Positions 32,680 to 40,426 of a stretch of 64,000 nucleotides of DNA are shown piece by piece; position 1 is the first letter of the stretch; each line of letters starts with the position of its first letter. The position numbers and the translations under genes were made by a program. The notes under the pieces were generated by a model. It saw nothing but the letters and a program-made list of their open reading frames with translations, did no database searches and was not told the origin of the DNA. This DNA is from an uncultured Lachnospiraceae bacterium (lineage in GTDB: Bacteria > Bacillota > Clostridia > Lachnospirales > Lachnospiraceae), in contig URSA01000001.1 of NCBI GenBank assembly GCA_900550475.1, positions 269,012 to 333,011 of the forward strand, given 5' to 3'.

Positions 32680-33624
32680 CTATTGCAACACTTTTTCTAT
32701 GTTATATCTGGGCCGGTGTTTCACCTCGATATAGATCTTGCCGATATACTGTCCCACCAGACCGATGGCAAGAAGCTGCACGCCTCCGATAAACCAGATG
32801 GACAGAATCAAAGAAGTCCAGCCCTGCACCACATTCCCCGTAAAATAGGAAATCAGTGCATAAACTGCCGCGCAGATACTGCCGATCACGATCAGCGCGC
32901 CTAAGAACGTGATCAGGCTGATCGGTTTCACGGAAAACGAGGTGATGCCGTTGAACGCAAGGGCAAGCATTTTCTTCAGGGGATATTTGGACTCCCCCGC
33001 CGCCCGCTTCTTTCTCTCATAATAAACGCTGTCCGTCTGATACCCAAGGAGCGGAACCATTCCCCGCAGGAACAGATTGTTCTCCCTGTACTGTGAAAAC
33101 TGCTCCAGAGCGCGCTTGCTCATCAGCCTGAAGTCCGCATGGTTGTATATGGTCTTTACCCCCATTGCAGCCATGGTTTTGTAAAAACCCTGAGCGGTCA
33201 CTCTCTTGAAAAAGGAGTCCGTATGCCTGTCATTGCGGACGCCGTAAACAATATCATTTCCCTGATGGAACTTGTCGATCATCTCCTCGATGACCGCAAC
33301 ATCATCCTGCAGATCCGCATCTATGGAAACGGTGACATCGCTCATGTCCTTCGCCGTGAGAAGCCCCGCCGTCAGCGCAAACTGATGTCCCACGTTTCCC
33401 GCCAGTTTGACGCCCTTCACCTGCACAGGCGTCGCCGCATGCTCCGCCTCGATCAGCTCCCATGTTCTGTCCTTGCTGCCGTCATTGACAAAGAGGATAA
33501 AGCTGTCCTCCGCAATCTTTCCCTTTGCAGTCAGATCGGCGAGAACCTCCCTGAGCGCCCTGACTGCGATGGGCAGAACCTCCTCCTCGTTGTAACAGGG
33601 TACTACAATTGCCAGTCTATCCAT
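32680..33624 (-). CDS. Family 2 glycosyltransferase, GtrB/DPM1-like (polyprenyl-phosphate sugar synthase)
   Basis: This 314-residue enzyme has a GT2 N-terminus (AIVVPCYNEEEVLP), metal motif VSIDADLQDD, and two C-terminal TM helices, the layout of bactoprenyl-phosphate glucosyl- or mannosyltransferases. HADFRLMSKRALEQF and the amphipathic KKRAAGESKYPLKKM are typical. It would load a sugar on undecaprenyl phosphate for the GT-C enzyme encoded next. Its start overlaps the end of the O-acetylhomoserine sulfhydrylase gene by 8 bp. Confidence 0.85.
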   Translation of the reverse strand: MDRLAIVVPCYNEEEVLPIAVRALREVLADLTAKGKIAEDSFILFVNDGSKDRTWELIEAEHAATPVQVKGVKLAGNVGHQFALTAGLLTAKDMSDVTVSIDADLQDDVAVIEEMIDKFHQGNDIVYGVRNDRHTDSFFKRVTAQGFYKTMAAMGVKTIYNHADFRLMSKRALEQFSQYRENNLFLRGMVPLLGYQTDSVYYERKKRAAGESKYPLKKMLALAFNGITSFSVKPISLITFLGALIVIGSICAAVYALISYFTGNVVQGWTSLILSIWFIGGVQLLAIGLVGQYIGKIYIEVKHRPRYNIEKVLQ

Positions 33625-34906
33625 GTATTTTCTCCAATGCCTGCTCCAGATCCGCCAGAATATCCTCTACATTCTCGATTCCCACGGAAAACCGGATCAG
33701 ATCCGGTGCAACGCCCGCTTCCACAAGCTGCTCATCCGTCATCTGTCTGTGGGTGTGGCTTGCCGGATGCAGCACACAGGTTCTGGCATCCGCCACATGT
33801 GTGACAATCGCAGCCAGCTTCAGCTGATCCATCAGCTCCGCTGCGGCTGCCCTGCCGCCCTTTAATCCAAAGCTGATTACGCCGCAGGTTCCCTTTGGCA
33901 TGTATTTCTTTGCCAGCTCGTGATATCGGTTGCTCTCAAGGCCCGGATAATTGACCCATGCCACCTTGGGGTGCTTCTCAAGAAATTCCGCCACCTTCTG
34001 CGCATTGCTGCAATGACGCTCCATACGCAGGGGAAGGGTCTCCAGACCGATATTCAATAAGAAGGCATTCTGGGGCGCCTGAATGGATCCCAAATCCCGC
34101 ATCAGCTGCGCCGTTGCCTTGGTTATGTATGCCGCTTTTCCGAAGCGCTCCGTGTAGGTTATGCCGTGGTAGGAATCATCCGGCTTGCAGAGTCCCGGGT
34201 ATTTATCCGGGTAGAGGCTCCAGTCAAAATTTCCGGAATCCACGATGGCACCGCCCACCGTCATGGCGTGTCCGTCCATATATTTCGTGGTGGAGTGAAT
34301 CACAATATCCGCTCCCCACAAAAAGGGATTGCAGTTGATCGGCGTGGCAAAGGTATTGTCCACAATGAGGGGCACCTGATGGGAATGTGCCAGTCTCGCA
34401 AATTTTTCGATATCAAGCACCACCAGCGCAGGGTTTGCGATGGTCTCCGCAAACACACATTTTGTGTTTACACGGAAAGCCTTTGCAATCTCCTCCTCCG
34501 GCGCGTCGGGATCCACCACCGTACACTCGATGCCCATCTTTTTCATGGTCACGGTCAGAAGATTGAAGGTTCCCCCGTAGACCGTGGAGGAGAGAACCAC
34601 ATGGTCTCCCGCCTCGCAGATATTGAACACCGCATAGTAGGTTGCCGCCTGACCGGAGCTGGTCAGCATTGCCGCAACACCGCCCTCCAGCTCGCAGATC
34701 TTCTCTGCGACGCAATCGTTCGTGGGATTCTGGAGTCTGGTATAGAAATAACCGCTCTCCTCCAGATCAAAGAGCCGTCCCATCTGCTCGGAGGTCTCGT
34801 ACTTGTATGTTGTTGACTGATAGATCGGCAGGATCCTGGGCTCACCGTTCTTCGGCTTCCAGCCTGCCTGTACGCAAATCGTTTCTTTTTTCACTCTGTT
34901 CTCCAT
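33617..34906 (-). CDS. metY: O-acetylhomoserine aminocarboxypropyltransferase (sulfhydrylase)
   Basis: This 429-residue PLP enzyme of the Cys/Met metabolism family makes homocysteine from O-acetylhomoserine and sulfide. The MetY length and ETICVQAGWKPKNGEPRILPIYQSTTY start are typical (read in pieces). SSGQAATYYAVFNI, VDNTFATPINCNPFLWGADIVIHSTTKYMDGH with the PLP Lys in STTKY, and ASHTHRQMTDEQL are all present. It is followed directly by the GT2 gene, an arrangement that does not look functional. The start ATG 34906 is chosen over 34924. Confidence 0.92.
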   Translation of the reverse strand: MENRVKKETICVQAGWKPKNGEPRILPIYQSTTYKYETSEQMGRLFDLEESGYFYTRLQNPTNDCVAEKICELEGGVAAMLTSSGQAATYYAVFNICEAGDHVVLSSTVYGGTFNLLTVTMKKMGIECTVVDPDAPEEEIAKAFRVNTKCVFAETIANPALVVLDIEKFARLAHSHQVPLIVDNTFATPINCNPFLWGADIVIHSTTKYMDGHAMTVGGAIVDSGNFDWSLYPDKYPGLCKPDDSYHGITYTERFGKAAYITKATAQLMRDLGSIQAPQNAFLLNIGLETLPLRMERHCSNAQKVAEFLEKHPKVAWVNYPGLESNRYHELAKKYMPKGTCGVISFGLKGGRAAAAELMDQLKLAAIVTHVADARTCVLHPASHTHRQMTDEQLVEAGVAPDLIRFSVGIENVEDILADLEQALEKIHG

Positions 34907-34950
34907 TCCGCCCCGCATCGGCATTCTTTTTTCAAAGAGAGACGCTCTCT

Positions 34951-35679
34951 TTACTCATCCCAGTTGTGGTAAACTGCCTGCACATCATCGTCATCCTCAA
35001 GCAGATCCAGTGTGCGCTGCAGATTCTTGATGGCAGTTTCGTCGGTCAGCTCCACATAGTTCTGGGGGATCATGGTCACCTCCGCACTCAGCATGGGGAT
35101 GCCTGCCTTTTCAAGCTCCTCCCTCACCTGCTCGAAGGAATCCGGATCCGTAAGCACCTCGTAGCTGTCCTCCTCCTCGGAGAAATCCTCGGCTCCCGCA
35201 TCCAGCACCTGCATCATCAGTTCGTCCGCATCCGCCTCATACTCTTCCTTGTCAATGATGATCTGTCCCTTCTTGTCAAACATGAAGGACACGCAACCCG
35301 GGGTTCCCACGTTTCCCTGTCCCTTGGTGAACGCGCTTCTGACATTGGCAGCCGTGCGGTTCTTGTTGTCCGTCAGCGCATCCACGATGATTGCGATACC
35401 GCTCGGTCCGTAGCCCTCATATGTAACGTACTCGTAATTTACATTTCCCGCATCGCCCGCAGCCTTCTTGATTCCTCTCTCGATGGTATCGTTGGGCATG
35501 TTGTTCGCCTTTGCCTTCGCGATCACCTGTGCAAGCTTGAAATTGTTGGCAGGATCGGGGCCGCCGTCCTTTACGGCAACCGCGATCTCTCTTCCGATGA
35601 TGGTAAAGATCTTACCCTTCGCGGCATCGTTCTTTTCCTTTTTATGCTTAATGTTTGCAAATTTAGAATGTCCTGACAT
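34951..35679 (-). CDS. yebC: YebC/PmpR-family regulator
   Basis: This 242-residue protein is full length for the family: MSGHSKFANIKHKKEKNDAAKG, then the central MPNDTIERGIKKA and VEALTDNKNRTAANVRSAFTK-like VDALTDNKNRTAANVR are signature blocks. Such proteins bind DNA and, more recently, have been linked to translation of polyproline stretches. GGAG is 7 bp before ATG 35679; the promoter is at 35721-35749. Confidence 0.95.
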   Translation of the reverse strand: MSGHSKFANIKHKKEKNDAAKGKIFTIIGREIAVAVKDGGPDPANNFKLAQVIAKAKANNMPNDTIERGIKKAAGDAGNVNYEYVTYEGYGPSGIAIIVDALTDNKNRTAANVRSAFTKGQGNVGTPGCVSFMFDKKGQIIIDKEEYEADADELMMQVLDAGAEDFSEEEDSYEVLTDPDSFEQVREELEKAGIPMLSAEVTMIPQNYVELTDETAIKNLQRTLDLLEDDDDVQAVYHNWDE

Positions 35680-35720
35680 TTCTCTTCTCCTTATCCTCTT
35701 GTCGTTCTTTTTTCACCGTT

Positions 35721-35749
35721 ATCGTATCATTTATGGCTCTTTTCGTCAA
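35721..35749 (-). promoter_or_regulatory. Sigma-A-type promoter before yebC
   Basis: TTGACG (35744-35749) and TACGAT (35721-35726) on the minus strand with 17-bp spacing, between mazF and yebC. Confidence 0.65.
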
Positions 35750-35750
35750 G

Positions 35751-36092
35751 TTATGTATCCAGTTCCAAACTGACCATGAGAGCTCTGTTCACCTTCTGCA
35801 TAATGTGAGAATCCAAATGACATACCTTATCCTTCAGGCGTTTCTTGTCGATGGTGCGGAGCTGTTCCAGCAGCACGACGGAATCCTTATCCATGTCGTA
35901 CTCCGCCGTGGACAGTTCAATGTGGGTGGGCAGCTTCGCCTTGTTCATCTTGGATGTGATGGCGGCGCAGATCACGGTCGGACTGTGCTTGTTCCCTACA
36001 TCATTCTGTATGATCAGAACCGGTCTGATCCCCCCCTGCTCGGAGCCGATCACCGGTCTCAAATCCGCATAATAGACATCTCCTCGTCTCAT
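35751..36092 (-). CDS. ndoA: MazF/PemK-type endoribonuclease toxin, no adjacent antitoxin
   Basis: This 113-residue protein matches EndoA: RRGDVYYADLRPVIGSEQGGIRPVLIIQND, then the conserved TVICAAITSK and the IDKKRLKDK end block. MazF toxins cleave mRNA at short sites. In Bacillus the gene follows alr and its antitoxin; here alr ends at 36157 and only 64 bp lie between alr and the chosen start, so no antitoxin fits. ATG 36092 has AAGGG 9 bp before it; the ATG at 36101 overlaps this site. Confidence 0.9.
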   Translation of the reverse strand: MRRGDVYYADLRPVIGSEQGGIRPVLIIQNDVGNKHSPTVICAAITSKMNKAKLPTHIELSTAEYDMDKDSVVLLEQLRTIDKKRLKDKVCHLDSHIMQKVNRALMVSLELDT

Positions 36093-36156
36093 AACATGCA
36101 TCCCTTCTTCTAAATCTGGTAGTAGTATTGCCAGTTTATCTGAAGGTATTCAATCG

Positions 36157-37302
36157 CTATCCGCCAATGTAAATTCTTGGGATTCTCTTTCCCAGATCAC
36201 ACATCAGTTCATAATTGAATCTTCCTGAAAGCTCTCCCAGCGCATCCGCCGTGATCTCCTCCGCTCCGTCCCTGCCGATGAGGGTCACATCGTCGCCCTC
36301 ACAGACGCCGGGAATTTCCGTCACATCCACCATGAACTGATCCATGCAGACCCTGCCGATAATGGGTGCCCTTTTCCCCCGGATCAGCACATAGCCCTTG
36401 TTAGAGAGGCTGCGGGGATAGCCGTCGCCGTAGCCTAAGGGGATGGTTGCCACTCTGGTGCGCTTTGAGGTCACATAAGTGCCGCCGTAGCTGACCGGGC
36501 TTCCCTCCGGGAGCCATTTTACGAAAACCACCGTGCTGTGCAGGGACAGCGCAGGCCGCAATTCCACCGTGTGCATATTGACCTCCGGGGAAGGAGCCAG
36601 ACCGTAGAGCGTGATGCCCGCACGAACCACATCCATATTTGCCTCCGGCATCTCCAAGATTCCGGCACTGTTGGAGCAGTCACGGATCAGCCTGTGCAGC
36701 CCCAGCTTCTCCTCAATCTCATCCGTAAACCTCCTGAACACCCGGAACTGCTCCCTTGCGCTGGATTTATCCGCCTCATCCGCCCTTGCAAAGTGCGTGA
36801 AGATTCCCTCGATCTCTATATTTTCCGTCTCAGACAGCCGCTTGACGAACGCAAGACCTTCCTCGTCCGGTGAGATGCCGATTCTTCCCATGCCCGTGTC
36901 CACCTTGATGTGCACCCTGGCTTTCTTGTGCAGTCTGCCCGCCGCCTCTGAGAGGAGTTTCGCCGTATCTTCCCGGAACACACAGGGACGGATATCCCAT
37001 GCAATCATTTTCTCAAAGCTGTACGGAAACGTGTAGCCCAATATCAGAATCGGCAGCATGATGCCACTCTCGCGCAGTTCAAACGCCTCCTCCGCCGTGG
37101 CGACCGCAAACCCATACATAAAATCCAGCTTCTGCAGCGCTCTTGCCACAGGTACACTCCCGTGACCGTAGGCGTCGGTCTTGATCACGCCGATCATCTT
37201 GGTCTCCGGTCTGATATGCGCTTTCATATTTCTCATGTTGGAAAGGATGGCGTCCAGATCCACCTCTGCATATCCTCTCGCGTATTGTTCCTTATCGGTC
37301 AT
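36157..37302 (-). CDS. alr: Alanine racemase
   Basis: This 381-residue PLP enzyme makes D-Ala for peptidoglycan. AEVDLDAILSNMRNMKAHI and MIGVIKTDAYGHGSVPVARAL carry the PLP Lys; GGTYVTSKRTRVATIPLGYGDGYPR carries the catalytic Tyr region (in pieces). The ATG overlaps the nnr stop codon; GAGG is about 9 bp upstream. The nnr-alr-mazF unit is co-directional. Confidence 0.97.
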   Translation of the reverse strand: MTDKEQYARGYAEVDLDAILSNMRNMKAHIRPETKMIGVIKTDAYGHGSVPVARALQKLDFMYGFAVATAEEAFELRESGIMLPILILGYTFPYSFEKMIAWDIRPCVFREDTAKLLSEAAGRLHKKARVHIKVDTGMGRIGISPDEEGLAFVKRLSETENIEIEGIFTHFARADEADKSSAREQFRVFRRFTDEIEEKLGLHRLIRDCSNSAGILEMPEANMDVVRAGITLYGLAPSPEVNMHTVELRPALSLHSTVVFVKWLPEGSPVSYGGTYVTSKRTRVATIPLGYGDGYPRSLSNKGYVLIRGKRAPIIGRVCMDQFMVDVTEIPGVCEGDDVTLIGRDGAEEITADALGELSGRFNYELMCDLGKRIPRIYIGG

Positions 37303-38834
37303 CGTTCATTCACCTCACATGATTTTATTATATCGGAAGAAAGCATACCGGGGAAGTCGCTTGCCTTCGCCGCTCTGTCCCCCGCGCAGGCGTGCAGGCA
37401 GACACCGCACTCCGCCGCTTCAAACGGGCGCATTCCCTGTGCCAGAAGGGACGCGATCATTCCGGTCAGCACATCCCCGCTTCCCGCCGTAGCCATCCTG
37501 TCATTTCCCGCAGTATTGAGAAAGTCGGCGTGTCCCGGAAAGCTTACGCAGGTGCGGGCGCTTTTTCCCGCCACCACGCACTGAAAACGTTCCGCTGCCT
37601 CCTTCGTGCATTCCACCTCCGCATCCGTCACCTCTTTTAAGGAGCGCCCCAGAAGCCTTGCCAGTTCTCCCATGTGGGGTGTCAGGATTGTTTCTTTCTC
37701 CTCCGTCCTCCGCCTTAGTAAAAGCGTCTGCAGCTGTGCAGAGCCTGCCAGCAGATTCAGCCCATCCGCGTCGATCACAATTGGACAATCCGTGGAAAGT
37801 GCCATAGAAAGCAGCTCCTTCCCACTCTCTCCCAGAGACAGCCCTGGACCCACGGCAACCGCATCCGCCCACTCCATATTCTTTTGAAAGTCCGCTTTTT
37901 CGGCCGCCGACAGCCCCAATCCGCTCTCGTAGACCTGAAGGATTGCCTCCGGGATCCGGCTCTGTATGATCGCGCGGATCTTCTCCGGCACCACCAGCCG
38001 CACCATGCCGGCACCTGTGCGGTAGGCGCTCTCCGCAGCTAAAATTGCCGCTCCCGCCATGTTTTCACTTCCGGCTGCAAGAAGCAGTCTTCCGAAGGTT
38101 CCCTTGTTGCCGTCCGGTCTTCTCTCGGGAAGCAGTCCCTCCGGGGAACCGAAGCGGGTATACATGCCCGGCAATCCGGTCGCCATGCTCCGCCCGGTGA
38201 TGCCGATCTGCGCAAGCGTCACCCTTCCGGCATACGCCGCCCCCGGATATCGGTATACGCCCCGTTTCAAAAAGCCCATGCACACCGTTTCCTGCGCCTG
38301 CACCGCCGCTCCCATAATCTTCCCGTCATCCGCATTCACGCCGGAGGGAATATCCACCGCGATCTTATAGGCTTCTGTCCGGTTTAAGGCCTCAACCGCC
38401 TCCCTGTAAGCCCCGGTCACATCCCTCGAAAGCCCGGTTCCCAGAAGCGCATCAACCGCCACTGTAAACCCATCCTGCGGGATCTGTTCCTCCACGGGAA
38501 TCCCGTATTCCCGCAATATTGCATACTGTGCCGCCGACTCTGCGGTAAGACGGGTTCTGTCCCCGATCAGTGCGACCCGCACCTTCACGCCCTCATCCGC
38601 AAGCAGTCTTGCCAGACACAGTCCGTCCCCGCCGTTGTTTCCCGTGCCGCAGACGCAGAGTACAGTGCCGTCCCTGCCGTTTCCGCCTTGGGACAGCCGC
38701 TCCATGACACACTCCCGCATCGCCAGCGCCGCCCGCTCCATCAGCACCATGGCAGGGATGCCGATTTTCTCTATGGTATAGGTATCATATGCCCGCATCT
38801 CGGTTCCTGTGACCAGATATTCCGTTTCTCTCAT
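37299..38834 (-). CDS. nnr: Bifunctional NAD(P)H-hydrate epimerase/dehydratase
   Basis: This 511-residue fusion repairs damaged NAD(P)H hydrates. The N-terminal YjeF epimerase half has GTGNNGGDGLCLARLL and TGLSRDVTGAYREAVEALN; the C-terminal ADP-dependent dehydratase half has NKGTFGRLLLAAGSENMAGAAI, DADGLNLLAG and NDRMATAGSGDVLTGMIASLLAQG (each quoted in part). Both halves look intact. ATG 38834 is the typical start (MRETEYLVTGTEMR). Confidence 0.94.
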   Translation of the reverse strand: MRETEYLVTGTEMRAYDTYTIEKIGIPAMVLMERAALAMRECVMERLSQGGNGRDGTVLCVCGTGNNGGDGLCLARLLADEGVKVRVALIGDRTRLTAESAAQYAILREYGIPVEEQIPQDGFTVAVDALLGTGLSRDVTGAYREAVEALNRTEAYKIAVDIPSGVNADDGKIMGAAVQAQETVCMGFLKRGVYRYPGAAYAGRVTLAQIGITGRSMATGLPGMYTRFGSPEGLLPERRPDGNKGTFGRLLLAAGSENMAGAAILAAESAYRTGAGMVRLVVPEKIRAIIQSRIPEAILQVYESGLGLSAAEKADFQKNMEWADAVAVGPGLSLGESGKELLSMALSTDCPIVIDADGLNLLAGSAQLQTLLLRRRTEEKETILTPHMGELARLLGRSLKEVTDAEVECTKEAAERFQCVVAGKSARTCVSFPGHADFLNTAGNDRMATAGSGDVLTGMIASLLAQGMRPFEAAECGVCLHACAGDRAAKASDFPGMLSSDIIKSCEVNER

Positions 38835-38883
38835 TTTCCGCCGCGCTTTCTGTTTCGATTCGTCATTACCGTAAGAGTTTACC

Positions 38884-38917
38884 ACAAAAAAGGGCTGTTG
38901 TATAGAAACAGCCCTTC
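38884..38917 (-). terminator. Terminator after the rex operon
   Basis: A 10-bp perfect stem AAGGGCTGTT/AACAGCCCTT (38890-38899 with 38907-38916) followed by T-rich sequence on the minus strand. Confidence 0.88.
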
Positions 38918-38937
38918 ATAACAGCATTTTCTGCAAA

Positions 38938-39591
38938 CTATTCTGTTTTTTTCGCATTTTCCGTCTCCGTCTGCGATGCGGACGGCTCTCCGGGGCGGTA
39001 TTTCATATCAAAGAGATTGATCACGTCCGCTCCGAACATGGCATGCATATAGGAATACAGCTCCTGATTCTGCTGCTCCTTCTCCTCCTTCCGGATGATC
39101 CGCTTTTTTAGCTCAATCCGCATCTGCGTGATCCACCCGGCATCTTCCTCTATTTCCTTTGTGTTTTCTTTTAACTTGTCATAGCAGGCATCCATGGTGG
39201 CGAGCATCAGGTAATAGTTGCTTTTCTCTATCTCCTTTGGCAGCCGCGCCAGCTCGTCCCGGTATGCGGAGAGCTTCTCGTTGCAATCGTTTATCAGCCT
39301 CTTGTTGTCCTCGATCTTCTTCTCCGTCTTGCGATCCGGTTTGTACTCCAAAGAATCCACCATTGGAATGATCTCCTGCATCAGGCGCTTTTTCAGCCGA
39401 TGGATCTCCCTGCTCTCCGTATTGAGCTTCCCCTGCCTTTTGATCAGCTCATTCAGCTCCTCCTCAAGCCTGACGACTGCCTCCGTGGGCTCTGCCTGTC
39501 CAAAGAGCAGGTGCCATCTGTGATCCAGTGTCAGAATGGGAATCTTTTTGTCCTTCAGTGCCGCCTCGTATATCTCGTCCCTTTTCCCCAT
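38938..39591 (-). CDS. Conserved coiled-coil protein, unknown function
   Basis: This 217-residue protein is nearly all charged helix (Glu/Lys-rich coiled coils at about residues 38-75, 85-115 and 130-165). It has no TM and no recognised domain. The start MGKRDEIYEAALKDKKIPILTLDHRWHLLFG contains a short conserved-looking hydrophobic LTLDHRWHLLF. It is 28 bp after rex and ends in a terminator, so it is co-regulated with Rex. I do not know its role. Confidence 0.7.
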   Translation of the reverse strand: MGKRDEIYEAALKDKKIPILTLDHRWHLLFGQAEPTEAVVRLEEELNELIKRQGKLNTESREIHRLKKRLMQEIIPMVDSLEYKPDRKTEKKIEDNKRLINDCNEKLSAYRDELARLPKEIEKSNYYLMLATMDACYDKLKENTKEIEEDAGWITQMRIELKKRIIRKEEKEQQNQELYSYMHAMFGADVINLFDMKYRPGEPSASQTETENAKKTE

Positions 39592-39619
39592 CGATAACCA
39601 CCCTTCCGCGCAGTCCTCG

Positions 39620-40270
39620 TTACTCCCCTGCCGTCTGCGTCTTGCTGTACCGTTCCAGATTGTAGGACAGCTTCATCAGGCTGTCGGAGAGATGAACGTT
39701 CTCCACCTGAATCCCTTCCGGTACATTTAAGTCCACATGTGCAAAATTCCAGATCGCCTTGATTCCGTTTGCCACAAGGATCTCGGCTACCTCCACCGCG
39801 CTTGTCTTCGGAATCGTCAGCACGGCGATATCCACCTCGTTCTCCCGCACAAACGCCTCCACGCGCTCCATGGGCTGTACTTCTATCTCCCTCACCTTTT
39901 TGCCGTACAGTGCGGGATTCTTATCAAAAATACCTTTGAGCAGAAAGCCGCGGCGCTCAAAATTCATATAATTTCCCAACGCCTGTCCCAGATTTCCCGC
40001 TCCTATGATGATCAGATGATGCGTCTTGTCAAGACCGAGAATCTTTCCGATCTCCTGATATAAAAACGTAACATTGTAACCGTACCCCTGCTGGCCGAAC
40101 CCGCCGAAATTGTTGAAATCCTGCCGGATCTGGGACGCTGTCACCTTCATCAGCTCCGAAAGCTCCTGGGAGGAAATTCTCTCCACCCCTTCATCCTTCA
40201 GTTCACCCAGATATCTGAAATAGCGGGGAAGTCTTCCAATCACCGCCTGTGATATTTCCTTTGATTCCAC
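39620..40270 (-). CDS. rex: Redox-sensing transcriptional repressor Rex
   Basis: This 216-residue repressor senses NADH/NAD. The winged helix has AVIGRLPRYFRYLGEL and SSQELSELMKVTASQIRQDFNNFGGFG; the Rossmann part has LIIIGAGNLGQALGNY. I choose GTG 40270: AGGAGG is 7 bp upstream, while the earlier ATG 40303 overlaps the -10 box, so that ATG would not be in the mRNA. Rex controls fermentation and NAD regeneration genes in Firmicutes. Confidence 0.96.
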   Translation of the reverse strand: MESKEISQAVIGRLPRYFRYLGELKDEGVERISSQELSELMKVTASQIRQDFNNFGGFGQQGYGYNVTFLYQEIGKILGLDKTHHLIIIGAGNLGQALGNYMNFERRGFLLKGIFDKNPALYGKKVREIEVQPMERVEAFVRENEVDIAVLTIPKTSAVEVAEILVANGIKAIWNFAHVDLNVPEGIQVENVHLSDSLMKLSYNLERYSKTQTAGE

Positions 40271-40301
40271 CTCTCTACCTCCTGCCCGATAGCATATTTC
40301 C

Positions 40302-40330
40302 ATTATATAAAAGCGTTAAAAAAATGTCAA
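40302..40330 (-). promoter_or_regulatory. Perfect consensus promoter of rex, with a partial Rex-box
   Basis: TTGACA (40325-40330), 17-bp spacer, TATAAT (40302-40307) on the minus strand. The span starting at TTGACA and ending TTTTAACGC resembles half of the Rex box TTGTTAA-N4-TTAACAA, so autoregulation is possible but weakly supported. Confidence 0.8.
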
Positions 40331-40356
40331 TGCGCAAAACCGGGACACGACAGATA

Positions 40357-40385
40357 TTGACAGCGCATATGCCGGGCGGTAAACT
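40357..40385 (+). promoter_or_regulatory. Sigma-A-type promoter of the ABC-F gene
   Basis: TTGACA (40357-40362) and TAAACT (40380-40385) with 17-bp spacing on the plus strand, diverging from rex. Confidence 0.6.
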
Positions 40386-40426
40386 ATAACCTGTGTATCA
40401 ACTTATTACGAAAGGGTTTTGTCACC

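Noticed and set aside
40303..40303. ATG 40303 as the rex start
   Set aside because: It overlaps the promoter -10 box, so it would not be transcribed; GTG 40270 has AGGAGG at correct distance.
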